35,067 nucleotides of DNA, from NCBI GenBank assembly GCA_944385465.1, contig CALWXH010000015.1:1-35067 (forward strand), read 5' to 3'. The notes below the pieces were generated by a model. The model was not told the DNA's origin. It ran no database searches and saw only the letters and a list, made by a program, of their open reading frames with translations. The DNA is from an uncultured Oscillospiraceae bacterium. GTDB taxonomy: Bacteria > Bacillota > Clostridia > Oscillospirales > Oscillospiraceae. Shown here piece after piece: positions 22,478 to 30,397 of this stretch (positions are counted from its first letter, which is position 1; every line of letters begins with the position of its first letter). The position numbers were made by a program, and so were the translations under genes.

Positions 22478-23950
22478 ACGGAACTTGAGTTGAAGCACAT
22501 AACCAAGACGTACCCCGGCGTTGTCGCCCTGGACGATGTGTCCCTTTCCTTCCGGGAAGGAGAGGTACACGCCCTGGTGGGGGAGAACGGCGCGGGAAAG
22601 TCCACCCTGATCAAGACCATCGCGGGTGCCATCCGCCCGGATTCAGGGGAGATCTGCATCGATGGCAAGAGCTATTCCCACATGACCCCCGCCCAGTCCC
22701 TGGAGCTGGGCATCTCCGTGGTGTACCAGGAGATGATCCAGATGGAGGCCATGACGGTGATGGACAACATCTTCATGGGCATGAAGGACTCCAAGGGGCC
22801 CTTTGTGGACGACCGGGCCCGGTACAAGCGGGCCCAGGAGCTGCTGGGGTATTTCAACTGCCACGTGTCTCCCAAGACCCTCATCCGGGACCTGTCCATG
22901 GCCAACCGGCAGATCGTGGAGATCGCCAAGGCGGTGGCCAAGAACGCCAAGGTGGTCATCATGGACGAGCCCACCGCCTCCATCACGGTGGAGGAGCAGA
23001 AGAACCTGTTCGGGGTGGTGCGCTACCTGAAGGAGCGGGGGGTCACCATCATCTACATCTCCCACCGGCTGGAGGAGCTGTTTGAGATCTGCGACCGGAT
23101 CTCCGTGCTCCGGGACGGCCAGTACGTCACCACCGTGGACATCGGTGAGACCGACAAGCACCACCTGGTCAGCCTCATGGTGGGCCGGGAGCTGTCCGAG
23201 AAGTATCCCACCAAGCCCCCCTGCGGCAGCGAGGTGGTGCTCAAGACCGAGCACCTGTCTGGCAACGGCCTGGAGGACATCAACATCGAGCTGCACCAGG
23301 GCGAGATCCTGGGCTTTGCCGGCCTGGTGGGCGCCGGGCGCACCGAGCTGATGCACCTGATCTACGGCGCGGCCCACCGCACCGGCGGCAAGGTCTGGCT
23401 GAAGGGGAAGGAAGTCCACTTCCACACCCCCGCCGACGGGCTGAAGGCCGGCATCGGCCTCATTCCCGAGGACCGGAAGTACCAGGGCTGCTTCCTGGAG
23501 AAGCCGCTGTTCTGGAACATCTCCATCTCCAACATCGACACCCTCAGCCACGGCACCTTCGTCAACCACAAGGCGGAGATGGCCCAGGCGGAGGACTACA
23601 AGCAGAAGATGCGCATCAAGGCCCCCACCATGACCCAGCTGGCCCTGTCCCTGTCCGGCGGCAACCAGCAGAAGGTGGTCATCGCCAAGGCCATGGCCAG
23701 CCTCCCGGACATCCTGATCTTCGATGAGCCCACCCGGGGCATCGACGTGGGCGCCCGGCAGGAGATCTACCAGATGATGATCGAACTGACCCAGCAGGGC
23801 AAGTCCATTCTCATGGTGTCCTCCGACATGGAGGAGCTGTTGGGCATGTCCGAGCGGATCGTGGTTCTGTATGAAGGACATCAGACCGGCGTGCTCCAGC
23901 GGGACGAGTTCTCCCAGGAGCGGGTCATGACCCTGGCGTCCGGACTTTGA
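22478..23950 (+). CDS. Sugar ABC transporter ATPase, two-domain (RbsA/MglA type)
   Basis: About 490 residues with two ABC domains drive import of a sugar or glycoside. The first domain has a full Walker A (GENGAGKST, 35-43), Q-loop, signature LSMANRQ and Walker B IMDEPTAS. The second has the degenerate Walker A GLVGAGRTEL typical of this family, signature LSGGNQQK and FDEPTRGID. The start is unusual. Homology begins at ELELKHITKTYPGV and the ribosome site GAGAGGAGG (22461-22469) is 8 bases before ACG at 22478, while the only standard codons are GTG at 22373 (no ribosome site) and TTG at 22490 (20 bases away). I therefore place it at ACG, with reserve. Permease and binding protein follow. Confidence 0.9.
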   Translation, partial: TELELKHITKTYPGVVALDDVSLSFREGEVHALVGENGAGKSTLIKTIAGAIRPDSGEICIDGKSYSHMTPAQSLELGISVVYQEMIQMEAMTVMDNIFMGMKDSKGPFVDDRARYKRAQELLGYFNCHVSPKTLIRDLSMANRQIVEIAKAVAKNAKVVIMDEPTASITVEEQKNLFGVVRYLKERGVTIIYISHRLEELFEICDRISVLRDGQYVTTVDIGETDKHHLVSLMVGRELSEKYPTKPPCGSEVVLKTEHLSGNGLEDINIELHQGEILGFAGLVGAGRTELMHLIYGAAHRTGGKVWLKGKEVHFHTPADGLKAGIGLIPEDRKYQGCFLEKPLFWNISISNIDTLSHGTFVNHKAEMAQAEDYKQKMRIKAPTMTQLALSLSGGNQQKVVIAKAMASLPDILIFDEPTRGIDVGARQEIYQMMIELTQQGKSILMVSSDMEELLGMSERIVVLYEGHQTGVLQRDEFSQERVMTLASGL

Positions 23951-23966
23951 GAGGTGTGTGAGATTT

Positions 23967-24953
23967 ATGGAAAAACTTTCTGTACATAAGCCTGAGGCGG
24001 CGGCCGGGAAGAGATCCTTCGGAAAGATCTTCTCCGACCTGTCCATGCCCATTCTGCTGGTGATCCTGTTGATTGTGTTCACCATCCTGTCCAAGAACTT
24101 CTTCAGCCCCACCAACCTGGTGAACATCCTGATGCAGAACGCCCACGCCGCGGTGTGCGCCTGCGGCATCATGATGATCATGGTCAGCGGCGGCTGCGAC
24201 CTGTCCATTGGCTATCAGATGTCCGTGTCCGCCGTGCTGGTGGCCAAGCTGCTCAGCGAGGGCACCCTGGGCGTGGTTCCCGCCATGATCCTGGCCATCG
24301 TGCTGTGCATGGCGCTGGGCGCCTTCAACGGCATCATGGGCATCGTGCTCAAGAGCCACACCATGATCGTCACCCTGGCCACCATGTCCATCTTCCAGGG
24401 CATTTCCTACCTGATCAGCGGCTCGCGCACCTACCACGGCCTGCCCCAGTCCTACATGTTCCTGGGCCAGGGCCGGATCTTCGGCGTCATCCCTGTGAAC
24501 GTGGTCATCATGCTGGTCATCGTGGTCATCATGGCCGTCATCATGGGCAAGACCTCCATCGGCCGTAAGATCTACGCCGCCGGCGACAACCCCGAGGCCG
24601 CCCGCCTGGCCGGCCTGAACGTGAAGAAGATCAAGATCCTGGTGTTCACCTTCGCCGGTCTGCTGGTGGGCATCGCCGCCATCCTCATGTCCGCCCGCTC
24701 CGGCTCCGCCGACTCCGGCACCAGCGGCCCCGGCATCGAGTTCGACGGCATCACCGCCGGCGTGCTGGCCGGCGTGGCCCTGAAGGGCGGCGAGGGCACC
24801 CTGTGGAAGGTCATCGTGGCCGTGTATGTCCTGGGCGTGCTGTCCAACGGCATGCAGATCATCGGCCTGGGCACCTATCCCCAGTACATCGCCAAGGGCC
24901 TGATCATGCTGCTCTCCCTGTACATGAGCAACCGCAACGCCCAGAGCGCGTAA
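23967..24953 (+). CDS. Sugar ABC transporter permease (RbsC type)
   Basis: This 328-residue membrane protein has eight to ten hydrophobic segments and is of the BPD_transp_2 (RbsC/XylH) family. Marks are ILSKNFFSPTNLVNILMQN near the N-terminus, GIMMIMVSGGCDLSIG, FNGIMGIVLKSHTMIVTLATMSIF, the cytoplasmic EAA-like loop AAGDNPEAARLAGLNVKKIK, and GPGIEFDGITAGVLAGVALKGGEGT. It forms the channel for the two-domain ATPase just upstream (16-base gap). ATG at 23967 is preferred over GTG at 23958, which would sit too close to the GAGG element. The substrate is not visible, but context suggests a glucoside. Confidence 0.9.
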   Translation: MEKLSVHKPEAAAGKRSFGKIFSDLSMPILLVILLIVFTILSKNFFSPTNLVNILMQNAHAAVCACGIMMIMVSGGCDLSIGYQMSVSAVLVAKLLSEGTLGVVPAMILAIVLCMALGAFNGIMGIVLKSHTMIVTLATMSIFQGISYLISGSRTYHGLPQSYMFLGQGRIFGVIPVNVVIMLVIVVIMAVIMGKTSIGRKIYAAGDNPEAARLAGLNVKKIKILVFTFAGLLVGIAAILMSARSGSADSGTSGPGIEFDGITAGVLAGVALKGGEGTLWKVIVAVYVLGVLSNGMQIIGLGTYPQYIAKGLIMLLSLYMSNRNAQSA

Positions 24954-25030
24954 CGTCCCGTGTGATGATCCCGCGGGAGCGGGTTCATTATAAGAAGCAA
25001 GAGCACGAAACATTACAAGGAGGAAAGAAC

Positions 25031-26125
25031 ATGAAGAAAATCATTGCACTGCTGCTGGCCCTGATGATGTGCCTGGGTCTGGCCGCCTGCGGCCAGCCTT
25101 CCGGCGACAACAGCCAGACTCCCGCCACCGACCCCGGCACCGACGCCACCGAGCCCGCCGATCCCGACACCTCTGAGCCCGCCGGCGACGGCGAGAAGCC
25201 CAGCGTTGGCTTCGTCACCTTCATGACCAGCGGCGAGTTCTTCCAGTCCCTGGCCGACACCTATGTGACCACCATGGAGGCCGAGGGCTGGGACGCCTAC
25301 TATGTGGACGGCCAGACCAACCCCAGCGTCCAGATGGAGGCCGCTGAGAACTACATCTCCATGGGCGTGGACGTGCTGGTCATCTGGTCCGTTTCCCCCG
25401 AGTCCATGACCACCGTCATCGAGCAGGCCATGGCCCAGGGCATCAAGGTCATCGCCTTCGTGGCCCAGACCGAGGTGTATGACGCCGTGATGCTCTCCGA
25501 CGACGCCGTGCTGGCCGGCAACCTGGCCAAGCTGGCCGCCCAGTGGATCGACACCACCTTTGCCGACGCTGAGGACCACTCCGTGCCCGTGGCCGTGTAC
25601 ACCTGCCGCGCCGCCAACACCGGCGTGATCCAGGGCGACGTGCTGCTGAAGATCGAGGAGTACTCCACCAAGGCCAAGCTCGTCAAGGAAGTGGAGTGCG
25701 CCGACGAGTCCGCTACCACCGGCCAGACCACCGCTGAGAACCTGTACGTCACCAACCCCGAGATCAAGGTGTTCCTCACCGCCCACAACGGCCTGGCCCA
25801 GGGCATCAACAACTACTTCACCTCCATGAACTCCCCCGTCACTGACTACAGCGACATGGGCATCTTCTGCATCAACGGCGACACCGCCACCGCCGAGGCC
25901 ATCCAGGCCTCCAAGGACGGCGCTTCCCCCCTGCGGGGCACCGTGCTCACCGGCAGCGTGCAGGACACCGCCAACGAGCTGCGCGACGTGATCATCGGCC
26001 TGCATGACGGCACCATCAAGAGCGGCCACGTGCAGAACGCCACCACTCTGTTCGTCAACGCCGACACCGTGGACGAGTACCTGGAGACCGGCAAGACCTC
26101 CCTCACCGCGGAGGACTTCGAGTAA
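25031..26125 (+). CDS. Sugar ABC transporter substrate-binding lipoprotein (PBP1 type)
   Basis: This 364-residue lipoprotein has a signal peptide ending in lipobox LAAC (Cys20), a Thr/Asp/Pro-rich spacer (about 22-56), then the periplasmic-binding-protein-1 fold: KPSVGFVTFMTSGEFFQSLADTY, PSVQMEAAENYISMGVDVLVIW, IKVIAFVAQTEVYDAVMLSDD and a hinge near NPEIKVFLTAHNGLAQG. It captures the ligand outside the membrane for the permease and ATPase upstream. Ribosome site AAGGAGG is 8 bases before ATG. The 77-base gap before it and its strongly C-ending codons suggest higher expression than the other transporter genes. The large aromatic-lined pocket expected for a flavonoid glucoside cannot be judged by eye. 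Confidence 0.9.
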   Translation: MKKIIALLLALMMCLGLAACGQPSGDNSQTPATDPGTDATEPADPDTSEPAGDGEKPSVGFVTFMTSGEFFQSLADTYVTTMEAEGWDAYYVDGQTNPSVQMEAAENYISMGVDVLVIWSVSPESMTTVIEQAMAQGIKVIAFVAQTEVYDAVMLSDDAVLAGNLAKLAAQWIDTTFADAEDHSVPVAVYTCRAANTGVIQGDVLLKIEEYSTKAKLVKEVECADESATTGQTTAENLYVTNPEIKVFLTAHNGLAQGINNYFTSMNSPVTDYSDMGIFCINGDTATAEAIQASKDGASPLRGTVLTGSVQDTANELRDVIIGLHDGTIKSGHVQNATTLFVNADTVDEYLETGKTSLTAEDFE

Positions 26126-26166
26126 GCTCTCACCCACAAAACACAAGCGGCCTGACCGCTGAAACA

Positions 26167-26225
26167 GGGGGGCGCGCGCCGGACAGCGCGCGCCCCCCGC
26201 GCTGCACAGCAAACTGCCTTTGCTG
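26167..26225 (+). other. GC-rich hairpins after the binding-protein gene
   Basis: A perfect 12-bp G/C stem (26167-26178 with 26187-26198) has no T-run after it. A second 7-bp stem (26207-26213 with 26219-26225) follows. They may protect the binding-protein mRNA or partly stop transcription before the FMN reductase gene. Confidence 0.6.
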
Positions 26226-26307
26226 TGCTGAGCCTGGGAAAAGATGGAACACACTGCGTTTCCCGGGCTGAGTACAGGAAACGCGCAAGTAAGAGAGGCG
26301 AATTGAA

Positions 26308-27258
26308 ATGGAAAAGAAAAAGATTCTGGGACTGTCCTTCGGCCGGAAGATGAGCAACACCGAAGTGATGGTCAAGCATGCCCTGATGGCCTGCCAGGAG
26401 GCGGGGCACGACGTCCGGTTCATCCGGGTGAACGACCTGGACATCAAGGACTGCACCGGCTGCATCGCCTGTGTGGTGGGCATGATCATGGGCAAGAAGG
26501 GCGGCTGTGTGCTGAAGGATGACTTCCACATCCTGGACGAGGCCCTCATGGAGTGCGACGGCCTCATCTTCGGTTGCCCCACCTTTGAGATGACCCCCAC
26601 CGGCACCTTCAAGACGGTGTGCGACCGCATCGGGCCCTCCCACGACATCAGCTTCCGCAAGGTGGCCATTGAGGAGGGGCTGGCCGCGGGCAAGTCCCCC
26701 GAGGAGCTGCCCGACCAGCGCTGCCTGAAGCCCCGGGTGGGCGCCTTCTTCTCCGTGGGCGGCGCCATGACCAAGAACTGGCTGTCCTTCATGCTGCCTA
26801 CCATGTACTGCATGACCATGTCCATGGGCGTGGACATTGTGGATACCTATGAGTACTTCGGCGCCATGGCCTACAACCACGTGGTGGGCAATCAGCCGGT
26901 GATGGACCGTATGTGGGAGATGGGCAAGCATGTGGCCGAGGCGGTGGTGTGCGACGATGAGGAGGAGCGCCGCCGCTGGCGGGGCGACCACGAGGGCGTG
27001 TGCCCCGTGTGCCACTGCGACCTGCTCACCGTGGCCGAGGACGGCAAGTCCATCGAGTGCCCCGTGTGCGGCACCTACGGCACCTTCTCTGTGGAGGACG
27101 GCAAGCTGAAGGCCCACTTCACCAAAGAGCAGCAGGCCCGCTCCCGGCTGTACTACGCTGGCAAGCTGGAGCACTCCACCGAGATCAAGACCTGCGCCGC
27201 CCCTCCGGGACAGATCCCGGACCTGCAGGAGCGGCTCAAGCCCTACCGCTGGGAGTGA
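26308..27258 (+). CDS. Flavodoxin-fold NAD(P)H:FMN reductase with C-terminal zinc ribbon
   Basis: This 316-residue protein has an NADPH-dependent FMN reductase domain (about 1-215): FMN-phosphate loop LSFGRKMSNTE (9-19), the CTGCIAC motif (49-55), GCPTFEMTPTGTFKTVCDR (89-107). It is followed by a zinc ribbon or rubredoxin-like knuckle pair, CPVCH (232-236) and CPVCG (251-255). Such enzymes reduce flavin, quinones or unsaturated substrates. Its place behind the glycoside importer suggests it acts on the released aglycone or recycles redox cofactors; this is inference. GAGAGG lies 9 bases before ATG. No clear promoter is seen in the 182 bases upstream, so it may be read through from the transporter. 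Confidence 0.82.
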   Translation: MEKKKILGLSFGRKMSNTEVMVKHALMACQEAGHDVRFIRVNDLDIKDCTGCIACVVGMIMGKKGGCVLKDDFHILDEALMECDGLIFGCPTFEMTPTGTFKTVCDRIGPSHDISFRKVAIEEGLAAGKSPEELPDQRCLKPRVGAFFSVGGAMTKNWLSFMLPTMYCMTMSMGVDIVDTYEYFGAMAYNHVVGNQPVMDRMWEMGKHVAEAVVCDDEEERRRWRGDHEGVCPVCHCDLLTVAEDGKSIECPVCGTYGTFSVEDGKLKAHFTKEQQARSRLYYAGKLEHSTEIKTCAAPPGQIPDLQERLKPYRWE

Positions 27259-27335
27259 ACAACGCTCCCTTTTCCCTGGCAGATCCCGCGCTGGATGGCG
27301 GCGCGGTGTTGATATCTGCATGCCTCCTTGATCTG

Positions 27336-27385
27336 GCCCAAGCGCACCGTCCCTATGCCTCGGGGCGGTGCGCTTGGGCTGTTTT
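27336..27385 (+). terminator. Terminator after the FMN reductase gene
   Basis: A perfect 14-bp stem (27336-27349 with 27366-27379), whose loop can pair further, is followed by TGTTTTCC. It closes the rightward transporter/reductase unit. Confidence 0.85.
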
Positions 27386-27419
27386 CCGGGGATTTTGACA
27401 GCGCGGGAGAGAAGGGAAA

Positions 27420-27448
27420 TTGACAAGCGGGGAAAAACCGGGTACACT
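27420..27448 (+). promoter_or_regulatory. Promoter of the alpha/beta hydrolase operon
   Basis: A perfect TTGACA (27420-27425) and TACACT (27443-27448) are 17 bp apart. Confidence 0.85.
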
Positions 27449-27504
27449 GGAGTCCAAGGGGCGCGGCCCCGCCATCATCAGGCTCAGACGGAGGTGCAGC
27501 CGCT

Positions 27505-28437
27505 ATGGCCACATTGCGTACATTCACCTTTCCCTCCAGCGACGGCCGCCACACCTGCCACGGCTCCTGCTGGCAGCCCGCCCGGGACCTGCCCCGGGGT
27601 GTGGTGCAGATCGTCCACGGGGTGGCGGAGCATATGGGGCGGTATGACTGGTTTGCCCGCTTCCTGGCCGGCCATGGCTACGCCGTGTGCGGCGCGGACC
27701 ACCTGGGCCACGGCAGGACGGGGGCGGAGGACGGGAAGTTCGGATACTTCGGCCCCAGAAGGGGCTGGGAGCTGGTGACGCGGGATGTGCGCCGGCTGCG
27801 CCTGATGGCGGGGGACCGGTTTCCCGGGGTGCCCTATTTCCTGCTGGGCCACTCCATGGGCTCCTTCCTCACCCGCACCTATCTGTGCCGCTATCCCGGC
27901 ACGGTGGACGGGGCCATCCTGTCCGGCACCGGGCAGGAGAGCGCCCTGCTGGTGGGGGCGGGCAAGGCCCTGGCTAACCTCATCGCCCACATCCGGGGGC
28001 CGGAGGCGGTGAGCCCCCTGGTGAACGAGCTGTCCCTGGGCTCCTACAACAAGCAGTTCAGGCCCAACCGCACCGGCGCCGACTGGATCAGCCGGGACGA
28101 GAAGGTGGTGGACGCCTATCTCCGGGACCCCTGGTGTACCTTCACCCCCACGGTGGGGATGTTCCGGGACATGCTGGGCGGGCTGCAGTACATCGCCAGC
28201 CCCGCCGCCCTGGCCCAGATGGACCCCGACACCCCGGTGTACCTGTTCTCCGGGGACCAGGACCCGGTGGGGGGCAATGGCGCGGGGGTCAGGAAGGTCT
28301 ACGGCTATTTTGAAAAGCAGGGGACCAGGGATCTGACCATGAAGCTCTATCCCGGCGGCCGGCACGAGATGCTCAACGAGCTGAACCGGGAGGAAGTATA
28401 TGCCGACGTGCTGGCCTGGCTGGACCGGCACAACTGA
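27505..28437 (+). CDS. Alpha/beta hydrolase (monoacylglycerol lipase / lysophospholipase type)
   Basis: This 310-residue serine hydrolase is of the Hydrolase_4 group, which cleaves monoacylglycerols or lysophospholipids. It shows the oxyanion HG motif (IVHGVAEHMGRY, 37-48), ADHLGHGRT, the nucleophile elbow GHSMG with Ser117, an acid in FSGDQDPVG and the late histidine in GGRHEMLNE. It has no signal peptide and should be cytoplasmic. GAGG lies 10 bases before ATG. Its own promoter and the terminator upstream separate it from the glycoside locus, so it is probably a neighbour, not a member. The small membrane protein gene follows after 15 bases. Confidence 0.87.
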   Translation: MATLRTFTFPSSDGRHTCHGSCWQPARDLPRGVVQIVHGVAEHMGRYDWFARFLAGHGYAVCGADHLGHGRTGAEDGKFGYFGPRRGWELVTRDVRRLRLMAGDRFPGVPYFLLGHSMGSFLTRTYLCRYPGTVDGAILSGTGQESALLVGAGKALANLIAHIRGPEAVSPLVNELSLGSYNKQFRPNRTGADWISRDEKVVDAYLRDPWCTFTPTVGMFRDMLGGLQYIASPAALAQMDPDTPVYLFSGDQDPVGGNGAGVRKVYGYFEKQGTRDLTMKLYPGGRHEMLNELNREEVYADVLAWLDRHN

Positions 28438-28452
28438 GAGGAGGGAGGACGC

Positions 28453-28725
28453 ATGCCGGACTATCGGACGATGGAGGCGGTGGACTGGGCGGTGCTGGCG
28501 GGCATCATCGCGGTGTGCCTGTTTATCGCCTATATTCTCGCCTTCCGCCCCATGATCCCCTGGCGCTCCACCCAGCGCTGGCGGGCGCCGGGCCAGAAGG
28601 AGGAGGACCTGGGGGAGCCCACCAAGAGCTTTCGCACCACCTGCAGGGTATTTGCGGTGGCGGTGCTGATCCTGGGGGCCCTGTGTGTCATCCAGCCCTT
28701 CATGCCCCTGATCCGGGGGAGCTGA
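28453..28725 (+). CDS. Small two-span membrane protein
   Basis: This 90-residue protein has two hydrophobic segments (about 12-32 and 66-86) joined by a charged loop rich in Arg, Lys and Glu. A strong ribosome site (GGAGGGAGG) precedes ATG, and it follows the hydrolase in the same transcript, ending before a good terminator. I do not recognise the family. It may anchor or assist the hydrolase, but nothing in the sequence shows this. Confidence 0.65.
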   Translation: MPDYRTMEAVDWAVLAGIIAVCLFIAYILAFRPMIPWRSTQRWRAPGQKEEDLGEPTKSFRTTCRVFAVAVLILGALCVIQPFMPLIRGS

Positions 28726-28732
28726 GGGAAGA

Positions 28733-28775
28733 AAAACAGCGGGTCTCCTCCCGGTGGAAGGAGATCCGCTGTTTT
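28733..28775. terminator. Bidirectional terminator
   Basis: A 16-bp stem with one G-U pair (28733-28748 with 28760-28775) begins with AAAA and ends with TTTT. It lies between the rightward small membrane protein gene and the leftward EamA gene and can serve both. Confidence 0.88.
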
Positions 28776-28785
28776 GATTCAGCGC

Positions 28786-29676
28786 TCAGGCTCTGGCCCG
28801 CCTGCGGCGCAGGAAGTCGAACTTGGTCTCGGAGCACACCACCGCCACAAAGATGAGGGCGAAGCCCAGGTACATGAAAGGGGTGGGGGACTCCCCGGCG
28901 AAGGCCACGGAAAAGGCCACGCCGAAGGGGGCCTCCAGGGCCAGCAGCACCGCGGCGGAGGAGGGGCTGGTGTACTTCTGGCCCACGTTCTGGAACAGCA
29001 GGGCCAGGCTGGTGGCGGCCACGGCCAGGTAGAGCAGCACCAGCCAGGCCCGGCCGGGCAGCCCATCCGCCGGGATGCCGTGGGTGAAGGCGGTGCCCAC
29101 CCAGCAGCACAGGGCGGTGGAGGCGAACTGGATGACGGTGAGCAGGAAGATGTCCCGCCCCTGGGAGAACTTGGACACCGCGATGATGTGGCAGGCGTAG
29201 AGGAAGCCGCCGCACAGGGTCATCCCGTCCCCCCAGCTCAGGGCCAGCCCCCCGTCCCAGGACACCAGGCCGATGCCGGCGATGCACAGCAGGGCGGCCA
29301 GCACGTGGAACCGGTCGGGGCGGCGGCGGTCCACCAGCCAGTAGAGGAAGGGGACAATGACGCAGTACACCGCGGTGAAAAAGGCGTTTTTCCCCGGGGT
29401 GGTGCCCATGAGGCCGTAATTCTGCACCGCGTAGGCCCCGAAGAGGAGCACGCCCATCACCCCGCCCCGCCACCAGTAGGAGCGGTCGATGCCCTTCCAC
29501 TTCTTCCAGAACACCAGGGCCAGCAGGACGGCGGCGAAGGTGAAGCGGAAGGCCAGCAGGAACATGAGTTCCACGTCGTCCAGGGTGTCCTTCAGGATGA
29601 AGAAGGTGGAGCCCCAGATGAGGGTGGCCACCACAATGAGGGGCCGGGCGATTTTTTTCAGAAAGGCTTCGTTCAC
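28786..29676 (-). CDS. EamA/DMT family transporter
   Basis: This 296-residue protein has ten hydrophobic segments in two EamA repeats. The first opens with ATLIWGSTFFILKDTL, and later words such as FLLAFRFTFAAVLL, GTTPGKNAFFTAVYCVIVPFLYW and the second-repeat FQNVGQKYTSPSSAAVLLALEAPFGV are typical of drug/metabolite exporters. A basic tail (LRRRRARA) follows the last segment. The substrate is unknown. The start is GTG at 29676, with GGAG 10 bases upstream. The gene is divergent from the DNA glycosylase gene, only 43 bases away, so their control signals must overlap. Confidence 0.88.
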   Translation of the reverse strand: MNEAFLKKIARPLIVVATLIWGSTFFILKDTLDDVELMFLLAFRFTFAAVLLALVFWKKWKGIDRSYWWRGGVMGVLLFGAYAVQNYGLMGTTPGKNAFFTAVYCVIVPFLYWLVDRRRPDRFHVLAALLCIAGIGLVSWDGGLALSWGDGMTLCGGFLYACHIIAVSKFSQGRDIFLLTVIQFASTALCCWVGTAFTHGIPADGLPGRAWLVLLYLAVAATSLALLFQNVGQKYTSPSSAAVLLALEAPFGVAFSVAFAGESPTPFMYLGFALIFVAVVCSETKFDFLRRRRARA

Positions 29677-29719
29677 AGTGAATCAACTCCGGGATGGGGA
29701 AAGCGAAGGGGAGAGAGAA

Positions 29720-30346
29720 ATGCTTCCGCGGGAATTTTTTGACCGGGACACCCTGACGGTGGCCCGGGAGCTGGTGGGCAAATATCTGGTGCGGCGGTAT
29801 GAGGGGGTCACCCTGGCGGTGCGCCTGACCGAGACGGAGGCCTACATCGGACGGATGGACAAGGCCTGCCACGCCTGGAACTACCGGCGCACCCCCCGCA
29901 CCCAGACCCTGTTCGCCCCGCCGGGCACCGCCTATGTCTACCTGATCTACGGCCTGCACTGCTGCCTCAATCTGGTGACCGAGGGGGAGGGCGAGCCGGC
30001 GGCGGTGCTGCTCCGGGGCGCTGTGCCCAGGTACAACAGTGCTATCATAGCAGAAAATCGCTTCGGACGCAAGGAGGAAGCGCTCACGCCATACCAGCGC
30101 AACAACCTGCTCAACGGCCCGGGCAAGCTGTGCGCCGGGCTGCGCGTCGGCCGGGCGCTCAACGGCCTTGGCTGGGGCAGCGGGGAGCTGTTTGTCTGCG
30201 CCTCCCTGGCAGAGGCGGGGCTGCCGGACTGGCCGGGGGACGAGGCCCCCCTCACCGTCCGCGCCGGCAAGCGCATCGGCATTGACTATGCGGAAGAGGC
30301 GGCGGACTTTCCCTGGCGCTTCTATGTGGAGACAGAAAGAAAATAG
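29720..30346 (+). CDS. aag: 3-methyladenine DNA glycosylase (AAG/MPG type)
   Basis: This 208-residue base-excision repair enzyme removes alkylated purines such as 3-methyladenine and hypoxanthine from DNA. It shows the family motifs RELVGKYLVRR, the catalytic Glu in TETEAYIG, ACHAWNYRRTPRTQTLF, the YVYLIYGLHCCLNLVT stretch, and NLLNGPGKLCAGL. Length matches the family (about 200). GGGGAGAG precedes ATG at 29720; a longer frame begins inside the divergent transporter gene and is not supported. It is alone in its unit and ends before a clear terminator. Confidence 0.92.
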   Translation: MLPREFFDRDTLTVARELVGKYLVRRYEGVTLAVRLTETEAYIGRMDKACHAWNYRRTPRTQTLFAPPGTAYVYLIYGLHCCLNLVTEGEGEPAAVLLRGAVPRYNSAIIAENRFGRKEEALTPYQRNNLLNGPGKLCAGLRVGRALNGLGWGSGELFVCASLAEAGLPDWPGDEAPLTVRAGKRIGIDYAEEAADFPWRFYVETERK

Positions 30347-30356
30347 AATACAAAGC

Positions 30357-30397
30357 AAAATCGTTCCGGGAGGTTCTCGCCACCCGGAACGATTTTT
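30357..30397. terminator. Bidirectional terminator between aag and rnmV
   Basis: A 14-bp stem (30357-30370 with 30383-30396) starts with AAAA and ends with TTTTT. It lies at the meeting point of the rightward aag and leftward rnmV genes and overlaps the last codon of rnmV. Confidence 0.9.

Noticed and set aside
22387..22488. Small ATG-started frame upstream of the ABC ATPase, as a leader peptide
   Set aside because: No ribosome site, and a Gly/Arg-rich translation that follows from a GC stem-loop.
30036..30100. Slightly A/T-richer stretch within aag considered as an insertion
   Set aside because: The translation (RFGRKEEALTPYQRNNLLNGPGKL region) matches the normal family pattern, so no insertion is needed.
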